A program made the position numbers and the translations under genes. Below, one piece after another: positions 9,798-22,100 of a stretch of DNA of 64,000 nucleotides (position 1 is its first letter; every line of letters starts with the position of its first letter). The notes under the pieces were generated by a model. That model made no database searches. It saw nothing but the letters and a program-made list of their open reading frames with translations, and had not been told where the DNA came from. Source of the DNA: Gerris lacustris (taxonomy: Eukaryota; Arthropoda; Insecta; Hemiptera; Gerridae); NCBI GenBank assembly GCA_951217055.1, contig OX578279.1, positions 30,344,173 through 30,408,172 on the forward strand, read 5' to 3'.

Positions 9798-12700
9798 CAT
9801 AAAATGCCCTCACTTTCTCATTCAACAGTAATTCTCCCACTTCCGGAATGAGTAGATGGTTGAAATTTAGTTAGAATTACATGTTGCAAACAAATTAAGT
9901 ATATTTCCAGATGTCTTAATGTCAGGTGTATAAACACAAATATTTTATTAAAAGTTATTTATTTTCTCTCTTCTTATAGCGAGAAAAGAGAAAAACACGT
10001 TTATATTTTTGAGATAAAATAATTCGCAAGCCTACCAGTGCAAAGCTATTGCTGAGATAAATTAATTTAGTATTTTGAAGGTTCCGTTGAAGTCAGGAAG
10101 AAGTTTATGGCTTTTGGTAAAGGTTAGGACCTTATCAGGTGTAAAGGGGAGAACTATTGAGGAAGGCAAGTCCGTCTACCTACCTCCTTCAACTTTTATA
10201 AATTACTCTTTTATCCTTTTTTTTCTTTCCTTTCTTGTCAGTTGAGAACTTAACTGTGTTTCAGCTACTTATTAATTGTATCTTTATATATTTTTTGTAA
10301 AGAATTGAATTTTATCTAGAAATCGTTTTTACTATTTAGAATGATTTTATTGAGCTTTATCTGGCTTTTTAATTTATCCAGTTGTAATGAACCGAGTTAT
10401 CGAGTACTCGGTATGCAATAAAATAAGAACACCTTTTTATTTTCTATCAATGTTTATAAATTTTTACTAGATGACGTGTCTGTTTATTTCTTGATGAACA
10501 TTTTTTTCGCATTTTGGGAAACTATTATTTTTATTATAATGCTATTTGGATTTAATGAATCGGGAAACTAATAAAATATTGTGAATTTTGGAATATCTCA
10601 AATTTAGCCTAAATATTGTCCCATATTACTTCTTTCCTGTCAAGTCTATTTTAAAATCTACGTTAAACCGGGTATACACACTGAACAGTCGTAACTGTTC
10701 AGGTGGTCAGAATATACACAATAGATATGCTCAAGCGATAGGCATTCAGATGGACTGTTCATTCTAAAGTAAACTGCCTACTACATCGTGTTTATATTTG
10801 GCTGGCTTTAAAAGCTCTTTGTTGAGTTAAGTGCGGCTTCCATTCAAAACTTATTTCTTTTTTAGGTTTGAAGATTTGAAAAGTTCGAAATCTACATTAT
10901 CATATTTTTTAAACCAATTTATTTGTAATATAATTGAAGATAGATTCCAAATTTCTGAAAATAATACTTGTTGCAAAATTGGCCAAGAAATTTGAGTTAT
11001 TAGAGGTGAAAAAATGATCAGGCAATGCAAATATAGCACGCACAAATCTACTTCTACAGTTGAATATTTTTGAACTCGTGCCAGAATAAAAATATTCAGA
11101 CAATTCAATTTTTGATGTAACGTATTGCTATGAATCTTTGTACTCCACAATGAAGTTTATTAAGTCAAAATATCGTTTATTTTATTTTAATAATTAAAAT
11201 GTTTAAATAATTATTTTCATTGTCTCTCTCTTGATTATATTTTCTTTTTTGTGTACTTTTCATAGTACTTAAAACTTAAGTAGAATATGCAAATATATTA
11301 ATTTAATTACATTTTAATTTATGTATTTAATACTATGTAATTATAGTGTGGCAAACCAGAATGCGGCTTTCATTAACCTCATGCGTCCCACCCCTGCTAT
11401 ATGCCATCCTCATTGACCGACTTTTTTAATTTGTAAATTTCCAAACATCATAAAATTAAAGTCTCTTCTTTCCGCAGTAAAATGTTTAATATTTATAAAA
11501 TAATCTATTTTTGTTTGAAAAACCATTGTTATACAAGTTAAAAGTACTGGTAAAACTCTTTAACAGAACATTTCCAGTTTATTATGTCGTGTTTTCGTTA
11601 CAAGTCCTTCTAACCCCTGGTCATGTTAGACCGACTAATTTTCCCTAACCGGCCCTTTCGATAGCAAGGCAACATTATCGTTTACTGACGACAGCCCTAT
11701 ATTACCACACTCCCCTATGTTCAGTTCAGGGACCATGAAAAATTAATGTTTCAACGACAGCTGTTGATTGTAACATGTTGAGTTCTCAGCTAGTTTTGCT
11801 AGTAGCATCTACTACTGTTAGCATTTTGATAAGATAAATCGATAGAATAACAGGGTCAGGAAACAGAGTAGACAGTTTGGTTTTTTTATGTTTTAATTAG
11901 TTAGTTTCATCCAAAAATAAATTGATCTGTATACATTTTATTTCTCTATACAAAAAGGAGATAACATGGTAATCGATTAAAATTTCAGGAATCAATTTTA
12001 AGATTCAAGGGTCACTTTTTATTACTTGTGACTTATGACTTTTAATTTTCACGTTTTAGGCATCTCTAAACTATTTTACAGTCAGCCAGGACACCTAATG
12101 TCTGGTTATCTGCTTGTTTGCTCGCAATCGCTTCTTGTTGGCACGATCATTTAAAAACAATTTATAAAAATAAAGTAAAATGTAAACCAAGTTAAATTTA
12201 ATCTTGGAGGAACAGCTGAAGTATATTTTACTAGGTTGATCCATTGAGTGTTGCTAAATTCAAGATTTAATATTACTTAGATTATTCTTCCTTGTATCTT
12301 CCTCCCCTCCTTTTCATACAGCTGTGTATTTTCCTTTTCTCCTGTATTAACATCAGTTTCATTTTTCAAAAACCAATAATACGTTATCATAGTTTTTTTT
12401 CTTCTTTCGAAATTAATTACTTTGAAGTAATTGTATTGAATAATTTTAACACCCAATTTTAACACCAATTTTAACACCCTTTTGCCGAGAAGTTATGTTT
12501 TCAGGACCAAATAATTAATTGTTATAAATTATAATTTTAATTCTTATAACCAACATAACCGGAATATTTATAATTAAATTGTAATAGAAAAAGGTAAAAT
12601 TATTTATCTATATAGGTACAAGTGGATAAATTTATTATACCAGAAAATGATTAAATTTGAGTTGCTACTGCAAAAATAAAAAAAAGTAAACAAAAATAAT

Positions 12701-13117
12701 AAATTAAAAGCTATTCTTGGACACCTCAACTGTTTTTTTGTTTTTTATTTTATTATTATTATTTTTTTCTTATTGTTCTTTAGAATCAAGAAATAGCTCC
12801 TAAAAGATTTAATCTAAAAATCTTGTTTTCTATTTCGTCGGTTTTTCTTTTACGTCAGAAACCAATTTCCTTGAAGAAATGAGAAAAAAGTGAAACTTTT
12901 AACAGAGTAATCTGAATTTATTCTTGGTATACCAAAAAATAGTAAATAAATAGCAACTAGAGAATATTGTAAGGACGTCTGATATTTTGTATTGGGTTTT
13001 ATCCTCCTTGCAGAATAGCATACTTTTTATTTAGGATCACTTGACACGTGCCTTGAGAATAACGTGCCTGGCGATTCGATATGAATTTAATATTATTTAA
13101 TTGAATAAGCGTACGAA
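9798..13117. other. Long AT-rich stretch, no gene seen
   Basis: Non-coding to my reading. Open frames of up to 99 codons near 10,851-11,150 have no recognisable domain. A more complex patch at 10,670-10,790 has local inverted pieces (GAACAGTCGTAACTGTTC). Pyrimidine-rich patches occur around 11,380-11,720. Near 12,450-12,480, TTTTAACACC is repeated in tandem. Confidence 0.5.

Positions 13118-13148
<31 letters not shown>
13118..13148. repeat. (AAT)n microsatellite
   Basis: About ten AAT triplets in a row. Confidence 0.95.
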
Positions 13149-13149
<1 letters not shown>

Positions 13150-14629
13150 TGCATGGAATGTTAAGCGGTACCTTCGATGTGATATTTTGGATTATAGTTG
13201 TTATCATTAAAATTTATCCTAGTGGGAATCATTATGGGAAGTTTATTAATCAATTAACTTTTCTCTTCATTATCTATATATGTACGAGTATATAATATAT
13301 CTTTAAAAAAAACTATATGACAGCCAAAATGATTTGCTATATTATAGCTGATAAGTTACTTTGCTTGACCCACTGGCGATTTTTAGGGTAAAATATTTAT
13401 AAATACAAATACTATATTGAATACATGAAAGACTTCCTTAATCATTTGTATAAGCCTCACTAACCTTATTTTGAGATCAACGTTTAGAAATTTACTATTA
13501 TCAACGTAATTAGTTCATTATATTTTCATCTATCAAATATCGTGATAATGAATATTAATAATATGACGTGGCGATCTCTTTATTACTAGAGCCCTGTGGT
13601 TAAAATCATATGCACAACTCACCTGTTGACGTATTTATCATAATATATGCGGAATTGATTAAATCAACTGAAGGCTGATAAAGTTGCTACAAATCGTATC
13701 GCATGTCTCGCCCACTTAACATCCTATCAATATGATTAAGTTTCGCATGTTTGAATCCCTAGTGTGTGGGAATATATTACGTCGCCTTTTTGATAATATT
13801 TTATATTAAAATAGGCACTTTGTTTATTATAAAGAGAGGCCACGCTTGGCAAATCATTAAACCACAAGCCATGGTCGGGATATTGAGTGTCACACCAAGT
13901 ATAACATTTCCATTTTATCGAAAACAATACCCTCTAGTGTCCTGTGCTTATTAGAATTAAAATAAGTCTCGTTCTTGTGGAAAAGTCTTGTCAACTCGGT
14001 TGTTTTGTTATGCCGTCACTAAGTCCTGTGACACCTCTTATATGGAGGTGGCGCGCCCCTGCCTTGTTGCGGTTTCCTTATTTAGTTCACTTGGGTTCTT
14101 TTGCAAAATCACTTTTCCACTTTCCGTTGCATAATGTTAATTTTGCATTTGGTATTTTTTTTGTGTATTTCTTTTTTTCTCCCATGTATTAGATTTCACA
14201 TTTTTATTTTTATTTTCTGGAACAATGAATAACAAATTAACCGTAGAAATTTAATCCGGATGTATACATCGGAGAATACAATCTATAATAATTATTTTTA
14301 TACCTGTAAACTTATCCGATTAGAGTCAAGAATAATATCTAGCTACCAAAAGGTTTCAGTGTCCAATATGAAAAGTTATATGCTACCTAAAATGTGGTGA
14401 AGTTATTTTTCTTTTTTTTTTATATATATGAGGTTTAATTAAAGGAGATAACTAGATTTACTAAAACTTTGCATCAAACTTGCCAATGTGAGTTTACTAG
14501 CTTCCAAACATTAATAATTTGGTACTTCATTAGATTATTACTCCTCTATGTTGTTTTTGAATACAAATGAATTTGACTAAATAACAATTATGACAATGGG
14601 ATGTTTAGTCCAATGTACTTTCCGCGCAC
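13149..14629. other. Intergenic, no gene seen
   Basis: AT-rich. A slightly G/C-richer patch around 13,970-14,060 (GGAGGTGGCGCGCCCC) has no frame or domain I recognise. Confidence 0.45.
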
Positions 14630-14689
14630 CTTCTTTAGATTGTTACTCCCCTCTTTTATTTTTATAAGGGGAGTAAGAATCTAAAGAAG
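14630..14689. repeat. Perfect-looking 60-bp hairpin
   Basis: CTTCTTTAGATTGTTACTCC (from 14630) faces GGAGTAAGAATCTAAAGAAG (to 14689), arms of about 22 bases with one bulge and a loop of CTCTTTTATTTTTATAA-like sequence. Nothing shows that it is transcribed; it may be a tiny MITE. Confidence 0.75.
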
Positions 14690-14904
14690 TGCCAATAATT
14701 TTATATTATAGTTACTTTAAGATCTAGTGTCTTGTTACTTGCTTCAATGTTGTTTTTAATCAAATCTCTATTAATTAAAATGTTTATAAAATAAATAATA
14801 TGACAAGCTGACAGGAGCACTCTTTTATTTATATTTTACGATAAAGCTACTTCGATATTTAGGTGTATAATTTAGATAATCTGTGTTGGTCTTCTTTGTT
14901 CTTT

Positions 14905-15073
14905 CTCTTCTATGTTAAGTCTGTTAGCTTAAAAAAACTTAAATTATTATTTATAGCTTTCTTGGTCTCCGGTCTGTCTGTCGGTTTGTCGGTCTGTCAC
15001 TCAATTTTTGCGAACCAACATATCTTAAAAACTACACGTCCGATTTTAATGAAATATGTATGGTTGGTCATAA
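14905..15073 (+). repeat. Truncated GCTTCCG-family repeat
   Basis: Carries only the middle of the family: a GTCTGTCTGTCGG run near 14,973 and ACGTCCGATTTTAATGAAAT near 15,035. It stops exactly where the next, much fresher copy starts at 15074. Confidence 0.7.
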
Positions 15074-15746
15074 TTCGAAAACTTGGGATTCCCTCATAAC
15101 TAGGTTATGAATTTCCTCTATCTAAATGTCTACATCCGTGATCCAGCTAGCAGATAGAAAAAGTGACAAAACTATTGCTTCCGAGCTTACCGAAGGTAAC
15201 GGAAGCTATGTGATCGTTCTGAAGAACGAAAATATTTTATATCTCCGATTTCAAAAATTCCAAGACAGAAATCCGTTTCAGACATCAGGGAACATTTTTG
15301 GTCCCGTGTCTATCTGTCGGTCTGTCGTTCAATTTTGCGAACCACCATATCTTAAAAACTACACGTCCAATTTCAATGAGATTTGGGTGGTAGGTCATAA
15401 TTAGCCCATTGTTAGTCCCATATAAGTTTCAACCTTCTGCGCTCATTTGTTTCTCTTCCACATGCGCACAAACATACATTTATCTTCGCCTATAGCTTTA
15501 AAAGTACTTATCTGATTTGTATGAAACTTTTATAGTTTATCGAAAGTAACCCACAGATAGCCCAAGATTAATTTGAACTGTCTGCGCTCTTTAACTTTTG
15601 CTAAATTGATACTTTTGACAGATTAAAATAACAGGGGATACAATTATACAAATTAGAGAATAATAGCTTGTGAAAGCATATAATCAATAAAATAAGCTAT
15701 TGGATGCGAGGAAACCATGTGCCACACCAATTGGCCGTCTATTTTT
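15074..15746 (+). repeat. Near full-length GCTTCCG-family repeat, copy A
   Basis: Starts TTCGAAAACTTGGG. The head hairpin GCTTCCGAGCTTACCGAAGG...CGGAAGC is at 15177-15206, followed at once by a second hairpin (CGTTCTGAAGAACG). Then come CCAAGACAGAAATCCG, a CTGTCGGTCTGTC run, ACGTCCAATTTCAATGAGAT, and the tail GATGCGAGGAAACCATGTGC to about 15746. The first 345 bases match 55799 onward with about five differences that I count. The 92-codon frame is a by-product, since it reads through the hairpins and is absent from other copies. Confidence 0.85.
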
Positions 15747-16073
15747 ATGTTATATCATTAGATCAAAAACTAATATGAGATCTAAAAAGCTTCATTGACT
15801 AATTTAAAGATAACTTAGATGTAAAGATACCTAATCATTTTCAACAACATTGCTAACTTTCTATAATTCTTCCATCTGAAGGTCCATCTGATTCTAGAGT
15901 CAGAAGAGCTAAACAAAAGACCTGAGGCATCACTCTGTTACGTATTCATTTACTTTCATTCATTTAGAACAAAAGAAAGACAGGAACTACCTTCTTCTTA
16001 TATTCCCCTATAAATACTTTCTATATTTTCTACGCATACATTTCGTTTATGATTTAATTAAAATATTAATTTT

Positions 16074-16205
16074 GCTTCCGAACTTATGTACCGAAGGTAT
16101 CGGATGCATTGTTATCATTCTGAAGAACGAAACCTTTTTACATATCCAAATTCATTAATTTTAGACAGTAATGAGAGGCTATGAGCTACACAAATTGACA
16201 GACTA
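16074..16205 (+). repeat. Internally deleted GCTTCCG-family repeat
   Basis: Head GCTTCCGAACTTATGTACCG with a worn hairpin and the second hairpin ATTCTGAAGAACGA, then almost directly the tail (GAGAGGCTATGAGCTACACA). About 130 bases; the whole middle is missing. Confidence 0.7.
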
Positions 16206-17190
16206 CTTATTATGTTATTATTGTTAAAAATTGTATACTAATTAATGTGAGTTGCAGACGTGCAAATAGTGGCTATATGGCAAACGTAATAGCAAGACAT
16301 GTCAATCATTTTCAAATACACTTTTAATGGACGAAGAAAATTGTTTGATAACTTACTTTAAAAAAATCAGGCTAAAATAATTAAAATATTTTGTCGTGCC
16401 TTATGTCGTATTATCAGTTACTAGATTTATAAAGTTAAAAAATTACTAATATAAAACCAGCTACTGACAGTACTAGAAACTACATGCATTGGCAATTATT
16501 GTAATATTTGTCAATATATTTTTGTATTTAGGCATTGACGCTCTGTGTATAACAGTACTGTAAATCCATCTAATCTATTTATTGTAAAACTTTCATTTAT
16601 AACTAATAATTGAGGATTGATACCTATTTTTACTTTTTACCTGTAATCATGTGTTTATTTTTTATTCTGAAAAAAGAGCTGGCATTTATTTAAATGTTTT
16701 TAAACTCACCATGATTATAGTTTAAAGTATTTAAAGAAAAAAGGTATTTAAATAAAGTAAAGGAATTCATTGGAATTGGACAATCTAGCATATTGTTCTA
16801 CCCACACTACTAGAGGGTTGCATTCAGGTATTGTATAGTCCTGGCTCAAAACTTAATTCACTTGAACTGGAGAGTGATAAAACTCTATTTAACTTGGTCA
16901 TTCAAAAGAAGTAATTTATTTAGTTAATCAATACAGTCGGACTAACACTTATTTTCCAAACTTATGTTGATTTTTTTTAAAAAAGAAAATACTATTATTG
17001 TCACACATTTCCCCTTGTTCGTTGTCTAGTTCAGTTCGATCATATAGAGAGGAGACATATGTATACCCAAATATTCATGAATAGGGGGAGGGGGAACCTC
17101 GTTTAATTTCTGCTTTTTGAAGCAGATTTTATTTAAATTTAGGGCATATAAATGCCAATGAAGCTCTATATAGGTTAAGTATACATTTTT
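16206..17190. other. AT-rich intergenic, no gene seen
   Basis: No convincing frame. The apparent frame at 17,026-17,211 overlaps the start of the next element. Confidence 0.45.
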
Positions 17191-17856
17191 AGGGTCCGTA
17201 GGCAAAACCAAGGACCCTTATATTTTCCTGCGTGTGTCTGTCCGTCCGTCCTCTCGCGTGCTCTCACGGCTACACCTTTCGTCCGATCACTTTGAAATTT
17301 GGCATGTATGTGTCTTGTACCTGCCCACATACTTTAAAAATATAGTGACTTAAAAAAAATATTTTTAAAAAAAAACTTAAGGTTTAATATTTTTTTATTT
17401 TTTTTCGACACCGTGAGGGGTATCAGATGAAAGGGTACGTCGAGCTGATTACAAAAATATATCATTCTTATTTTATAACTTTGATAGGGCGAGCGTAGGC
17501 AAGTGTGAAGTGGGTTTGAAACGTGTCCCCCCCCCCCTCTATCTCGCTTATGTGAAGTGCAAAAAATCTGAAAAAATTCCTGAACATTCTTCGACCAAAA
17601 GTAAAGATACCACTTTTTGGAAATTTCGAAAAAAATATTATTTTATTTTTTATTGACAAAATACGTTTTTTATAATTATGGTCTTTTCGATGTATTTATA
17701 TGGTTGTAGTCCGGTTCAGTGGCAAAAAAATACTTTATCAGTGTGTTTTGAGAATATCAGACCCTTAGAATGGTTCAAAGTAAGCTTTTTAGCATTTTAA
17801 AAAATCACTGTTTACACACTTTACAGTTAAACACTATAGTGTGGCCTACGGACCCT
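17191..17856. mobile_element. AGGGTCCGTAGGC foldback-ended element
   Basis: AGGGTCCGTAGGC (17191-17203) is perfectly inverted at 17844-17856. Inside, in order: a second GGACCCTTAT, a GTGTCTGTCCGTCCGTCC run, CGTCCGATCACTTTGAAATT, GGGGTATCAGATGAAAGG (about 17415), a C9-type tract near 17527, and A-rich DNA. The same order appears at 39613-40323, so this is a family. 666 bases, no coding capacity. No clear target duplication. Confidence 0.75.
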
Positions 17857-18034
17857 CGCTGTGTGCTGACTAGCACACGCTTGACCTGTTTATTTTCCAA
17901 TTTGTTTGATATTTTTTGATTTTTATGTTATATTAGCAATTATTTTATAATAATTATTTTATGTCATGTAAACAATTAATTAAATTGTTGATACTAATTT
18001 AATGTGATACACCCTTGAAATTCTTGTATATAAG

Positions 18035-19051
18035 TAATGGATAGCTGAAGAGGTGTAACAAAACGTAATCAATGTTTCATTTGAGACATTTCGACTCTGT
18101 TAAAAGGCCCATCTTCTGTCATGGCTTTTATTCTGCAAATACATTGTAACAATATATTTAACATTTTATAACAATTCCTTGTTACAAATATTAATGTCGA
18201 TTGCAACTTAAATTATTGATTCTAAATTTAACAACTCATTTAACATTAATAACACTAGTATTTTTAGTAAGCTTTGTTCTTTTTCTTATTATGTATTAAA
18301 ATAAACTCTTCCATTGATATTAAATAAAACTAAAAAACAATTTTATTATATTACATATATATTAAACAACAACAATTATTCAAAATACTTACTATTCATC
18401 ATTGAGTCGAATAGATAAAATTAAAAACTGTCTCCATTAGAGAGCTTCAACTGAACAGTTTATAATTTACATATAAATTATTTTATTAAAACTTAAAATG
18501 AAAAATAAAATTTGTGTTATTTTAAATTTTAACAAAATAATTTTTATTTTAATTATAAACAGTTCAGTTGAAGCTCTCTTATGGAGATAGTTTTTTATTT
18601 TATTTATTCGATCTATGATGACTGGTGCAAGTATTTTTAATAATTATAACCTGTAATTCATGTAACATGTTTAACATGTAATACAATCAAATTGTTTTTA
18701 CTTTTATATAATATCAATGAATCTTTTATATAATATATTTTTATATAATATTATGAATAATATGATTTTATTTTAATATAAGATAAAAACCGAGCTTATT
18801 AAAAATACTAGTCTTATTCTTACTAACGTTAAATTATGATTAGAGTTGTTGATAAATTTAAAATCATTTTAATAAATTTTAAAGCAAACTTCATTTATTT
18901 TAAATTTGTAAAAAGGAATTGTTATAAAATGTTAACTACTGTTATAATTGTATTTGCAGAATAAAACCATGACAGAAGATGACCTTTCAACAGGGGCGAA
19001 ACGTCTCAAATAAAACTTTGATTACGTCTTATTACACCTCTTCAGCCATCC

Positions 19052-19055
<4 letters not shown>
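18035..19055. mobile_element. 1-kb foldback element
   Basis: The whole unit folds on itself. TAATGGATAGCTGAAGAGG at 18035 pairs with CCTCTTCAGCCATCCATTA ending at 19055, and pairing continues inward, with worn patches, to the centre near 18,500, where GAGAGCTTCAACTGAAC faces GTTCAGTTGAAGCTCTC. No coding capacity. Each arm has AGAAGATG, a short stem, then CGAAA(C/T)GTCTC reading outward from the centre. Followed directly by (TA)n. Confidence 0.8.

Positions 19056-19129
<74 letters not shown>
19054..19129. repeat. (TA)n microsatellite
   Basis: About 76 bases of alternating T and A abutting the foldback element. Confidence 0.96.
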
Positions 19130-19130
<1 letters not shown>

Positions 19131-21186
19131 GAGATTGTGTGTCATATTAATTTTTTTTGTATTGTAAAAATAAAAAAATATCATACACTCTTTAAGATCT
19201 AAACAGGTTATAACTTTTGTTGAAAGCTTTATTTAGATTTTAACGTAGTACTAAAGATATTTGTTGTTAAAATTCTTTAACCTTAGGAACAAATCATTAC
19301 ACAAGGCAATATTATATCCTCCCCTTTTTTAAGTTAGGTGTTTCTTAATTTGTTTAATTAAATAATATAAAACTTATAGGACGGGCAACCACAAACATGG
19401 AATTTGATATTTTAATGGAAAATCTAGTTGTACTCTGTATAGTTTCATTTCTCTCTTTCTTTTATCATTTTTTTTTCTTTTTAGTTGATGTAATGACATT
19501 TAATTTACAATTATTGTAAGTAATAACCTCTATATAATATTTATTTTTTCCTCCATTGCCATGTTGTACTGTACACACATTTCTTACATTCAAATTAGAC
19601 AGTGGTTGGTAAAGTTTCTAAATATTTATGGAAATTCTACTTGGCGCTGTAAACTTTTTGTTTTAGAAGGTGGACTACCAACAAAATCATTGAAAATGAG
19701 TCATTTTTTTTTAAAAAAAAAGTTAGTTTTATAACTAAGTTATAAAACAAATTCATACCGAAGGGTTAAACAAATATTTATAATAAAGAGTAAATAAAAT
19801 TCCTAATTACGTTTAAGCATTAAGCGCCTGCGTTACTTCCCCTTCCAAGTAAGTTATTTTTATATAGGCTTTTTCCTACAGAGTGGGTAGAAAATTCATT
19901 TTATTTATTTAATATTTGTATGACTAGTCAATTTATGTACTAAAATACAAAGTGTAGCAAACCGTTTAATTTGTTACTAATAACTTTTCGATTTAATATA
20001 AAGGAAAGAGCTAAAATCGCTGATTATTACAAAATGTGACATAATGTTATTCAAGAGCAAAGCAACCCTTATTGGAAATTTGTTATATCTAGATAAAAAA
20101 GTATAGAGATTTCAGCATGTCAGCTTTGTTCATGACAGGTAGTTCTATGAAAATATATTTTTGTTTTTTATCCAGAGCAGCATTTTTGTCATGTAGACAC
20201 CTTTGTCGCTGTTGCACCTAGGTATAACAGATTGAAAATGAAATTTTGTCATTTTCGGTATCATGCAGTTATAGTTATTTTTTAATTATTTTCATTTATC
20301 TTTAATTAACCTACTACTACGTTTTTCTTTTAGAATCTGAAACAGGGTATGAATTGATGTAAATGAAACTAAAAATGAATCTAGTTTATGTCAATATCTA
20401 CATAAAATTTTAAAAGAATGTAAAAAATTAAATATGCGATTGATTTTTCTCTTTTATTGTATATTTGTAGGCCGAATCCCTCCACACAATGAACTTTTTC
20501 CTTCCCAATCTGGCTAAACCCTTAGCTTAATAAAACTTTTGTATTCCTCTTTTTTTGTGTTCCTTTTTTTCTATTTCTATAATCTGAGCCAGCTTACAAT
20601 ATTTAAAAAAATATATATATATATATAATTTGAACTAAAAAATAATGTCAGTATTACATTCTTTAGCTTTATAATTGATTTATTTTTATGATAATTGATC
20701 ATTCTAATTTTTAATCAATTAATTTTTAAAAATAATTGTTTGACTTAAATAAAAATGTCTTCTATTTTGTGTTTATTTATATGTGTACATTTTTGTTACA
20801 TATTTGATTATTAAGAAAAAGCTATTGGTATTTTAATAATACATATCTTATTTTGTTACTTTATTTTTTCACGAAAGCAAATTAAAATTTAAATAATAAT
20901 AAGTCGTATTTAAAAAATCGATTTGTATAAATAATAATTGTATGCCTCGTTCAAAAAATGTATTGATAAATCCGGTTTTTTTGTTGATTGACTAAGTTTA
21001 GATATGTTAAAATATGTAACATTTTAAACGAGTGCCGATTTCCAATTTGATTAGTTAAGGACAATATTAATTAACATTAGTCCTAGGAAAGTTCGATTAA
21101 TTCAAATGTAATAACAATTATTAGTGGTTAATTACTTTTATGTTATATGTTATTATTCAATTTTATTTTTAATTACCTCAATTTGT
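19130..21186. other. AT-rich intergenic, no gene seen
   Basis: Very A/T-rich with short A and T runs. No frame with recognisable protein content; short (TA)n near 20,610-20,628. Confidence 0.5.
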
Positions 21187-21425
21187 TTTGGAGTGATCTA
21201 GAGGAAAGATGTTGTCGAGTATTGACGGGGTAGTTGAAGGCGGTGTGTTTTGGTTAGAGGGGGGCTAGGGGAGCTGCGTGGGACGCGAGATCACAGAGTA
21301 AACTGATGGGAAGCAAGGCCTGGAGGGGCGCTACCCTGCCCCCGTAGCCTCTACCTCCAGCTACTTAGAGGGTGGGGGTGCTCTACTCATAGACTCACCG
21401 CCCTACCAGGGGATGCTGAGTAACC
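21187..21425. other. G/C-rich island of unknown nature
   Basis: About 240 bases strikingly richer in G and C than everything around, with G runs (GGTTAGAGGGGGGCTAGGGG) followed by C runs (CTACCCTGCCCCCGTAGCC) and partly self-complementary. No open frame of note. It could be a transposon end, an untranslated region of a LINE, or a regulatory island. Confidence 0.4.
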
Positions 21426-21538
21426 GTCACTTGGTTTTCTTTTATAACTTATCATTCTCTTCTTCTTTTAACCATTTAAGAAGCTTACTATACCAATACT
21501 TGCTGGTGTATGGAAGATGAATATTAAGCAAGGCCAGA

Positions 21539-21573
21539 TTTAGGCACAGGCTACCTAGGCTGCAGCCTAGGCC
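21539..21573. other. Transposon-like terminus with an 18-bp palindrome
   Basis: CAAGGCCAGATTTAGGCACA is followed by the perfect palindrome CCTAGGCTGCAGCCTAGG (21554-21571). CAAGGCCGGATTTAGG-type starts are common at the ends of insect transposons as I remember them. I do not see the matching other end. The stretch 21,574-22,100 has no recognised gene. Confidence 0.4.
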
Positions 21574-22100
21574 GTAATAAGAAGAAAGAAAAAGATAAAT
21601 TCAGTCTGATCAAAAGTCTGAAATTCGAACTTTGGTAGATGATGATTTATCTGGATCTTGAATAAACTTCAATGTGTGGCTTAACTATTATTATGTCTTA
21701 TGTTATTATGAAGTTGTAGGATCACTTCTAGATAGGTGAAGTTCTCGACGTTTTTCCCTCATAATGCTAGAAGTGTCTACGGAGGAGTTCATGCTCTCTT
21801 GAAGGGTTAAACTGTCAACACCAAGGGTCACGTTCAACACTATGGACTCTAAAGAACTCCTCTGAAGAAACTTCTAAAATTAGGAGTAAAGCGTCGTGAT
21901 GTTCACCTATAGAGGCGTAGTGACTATTGGAAGATCTAGAACTACATAATATTTCCCATCACGATTGCCTATGAAGATATTTTCTAATACCAAAATAAAA
22001 ATTAGATATAGTTCGGAACTTAAATTAAACAATTATCAGATTATAATGATGTATTTATTATTCTTTCTTTTCTATGTTATGAACATAGTTTTATTCTTAT

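Noticed and set aside
10851..11150. 99-codon minus-strand frame as a LINE fragment
   Set aside because: Two overlapping frames are open by chance in A/T-rich DNA, and no reverse transcriptase or endonuclease motif is visible.
15126..15404. 92-codon frame shared with 55,851-56,129 as a conserved protein
   Set aside because: It is shared because the DNA repeat is shared. It reads through the two hairpins, uses only part of the repeat, and is broken in the other family members.
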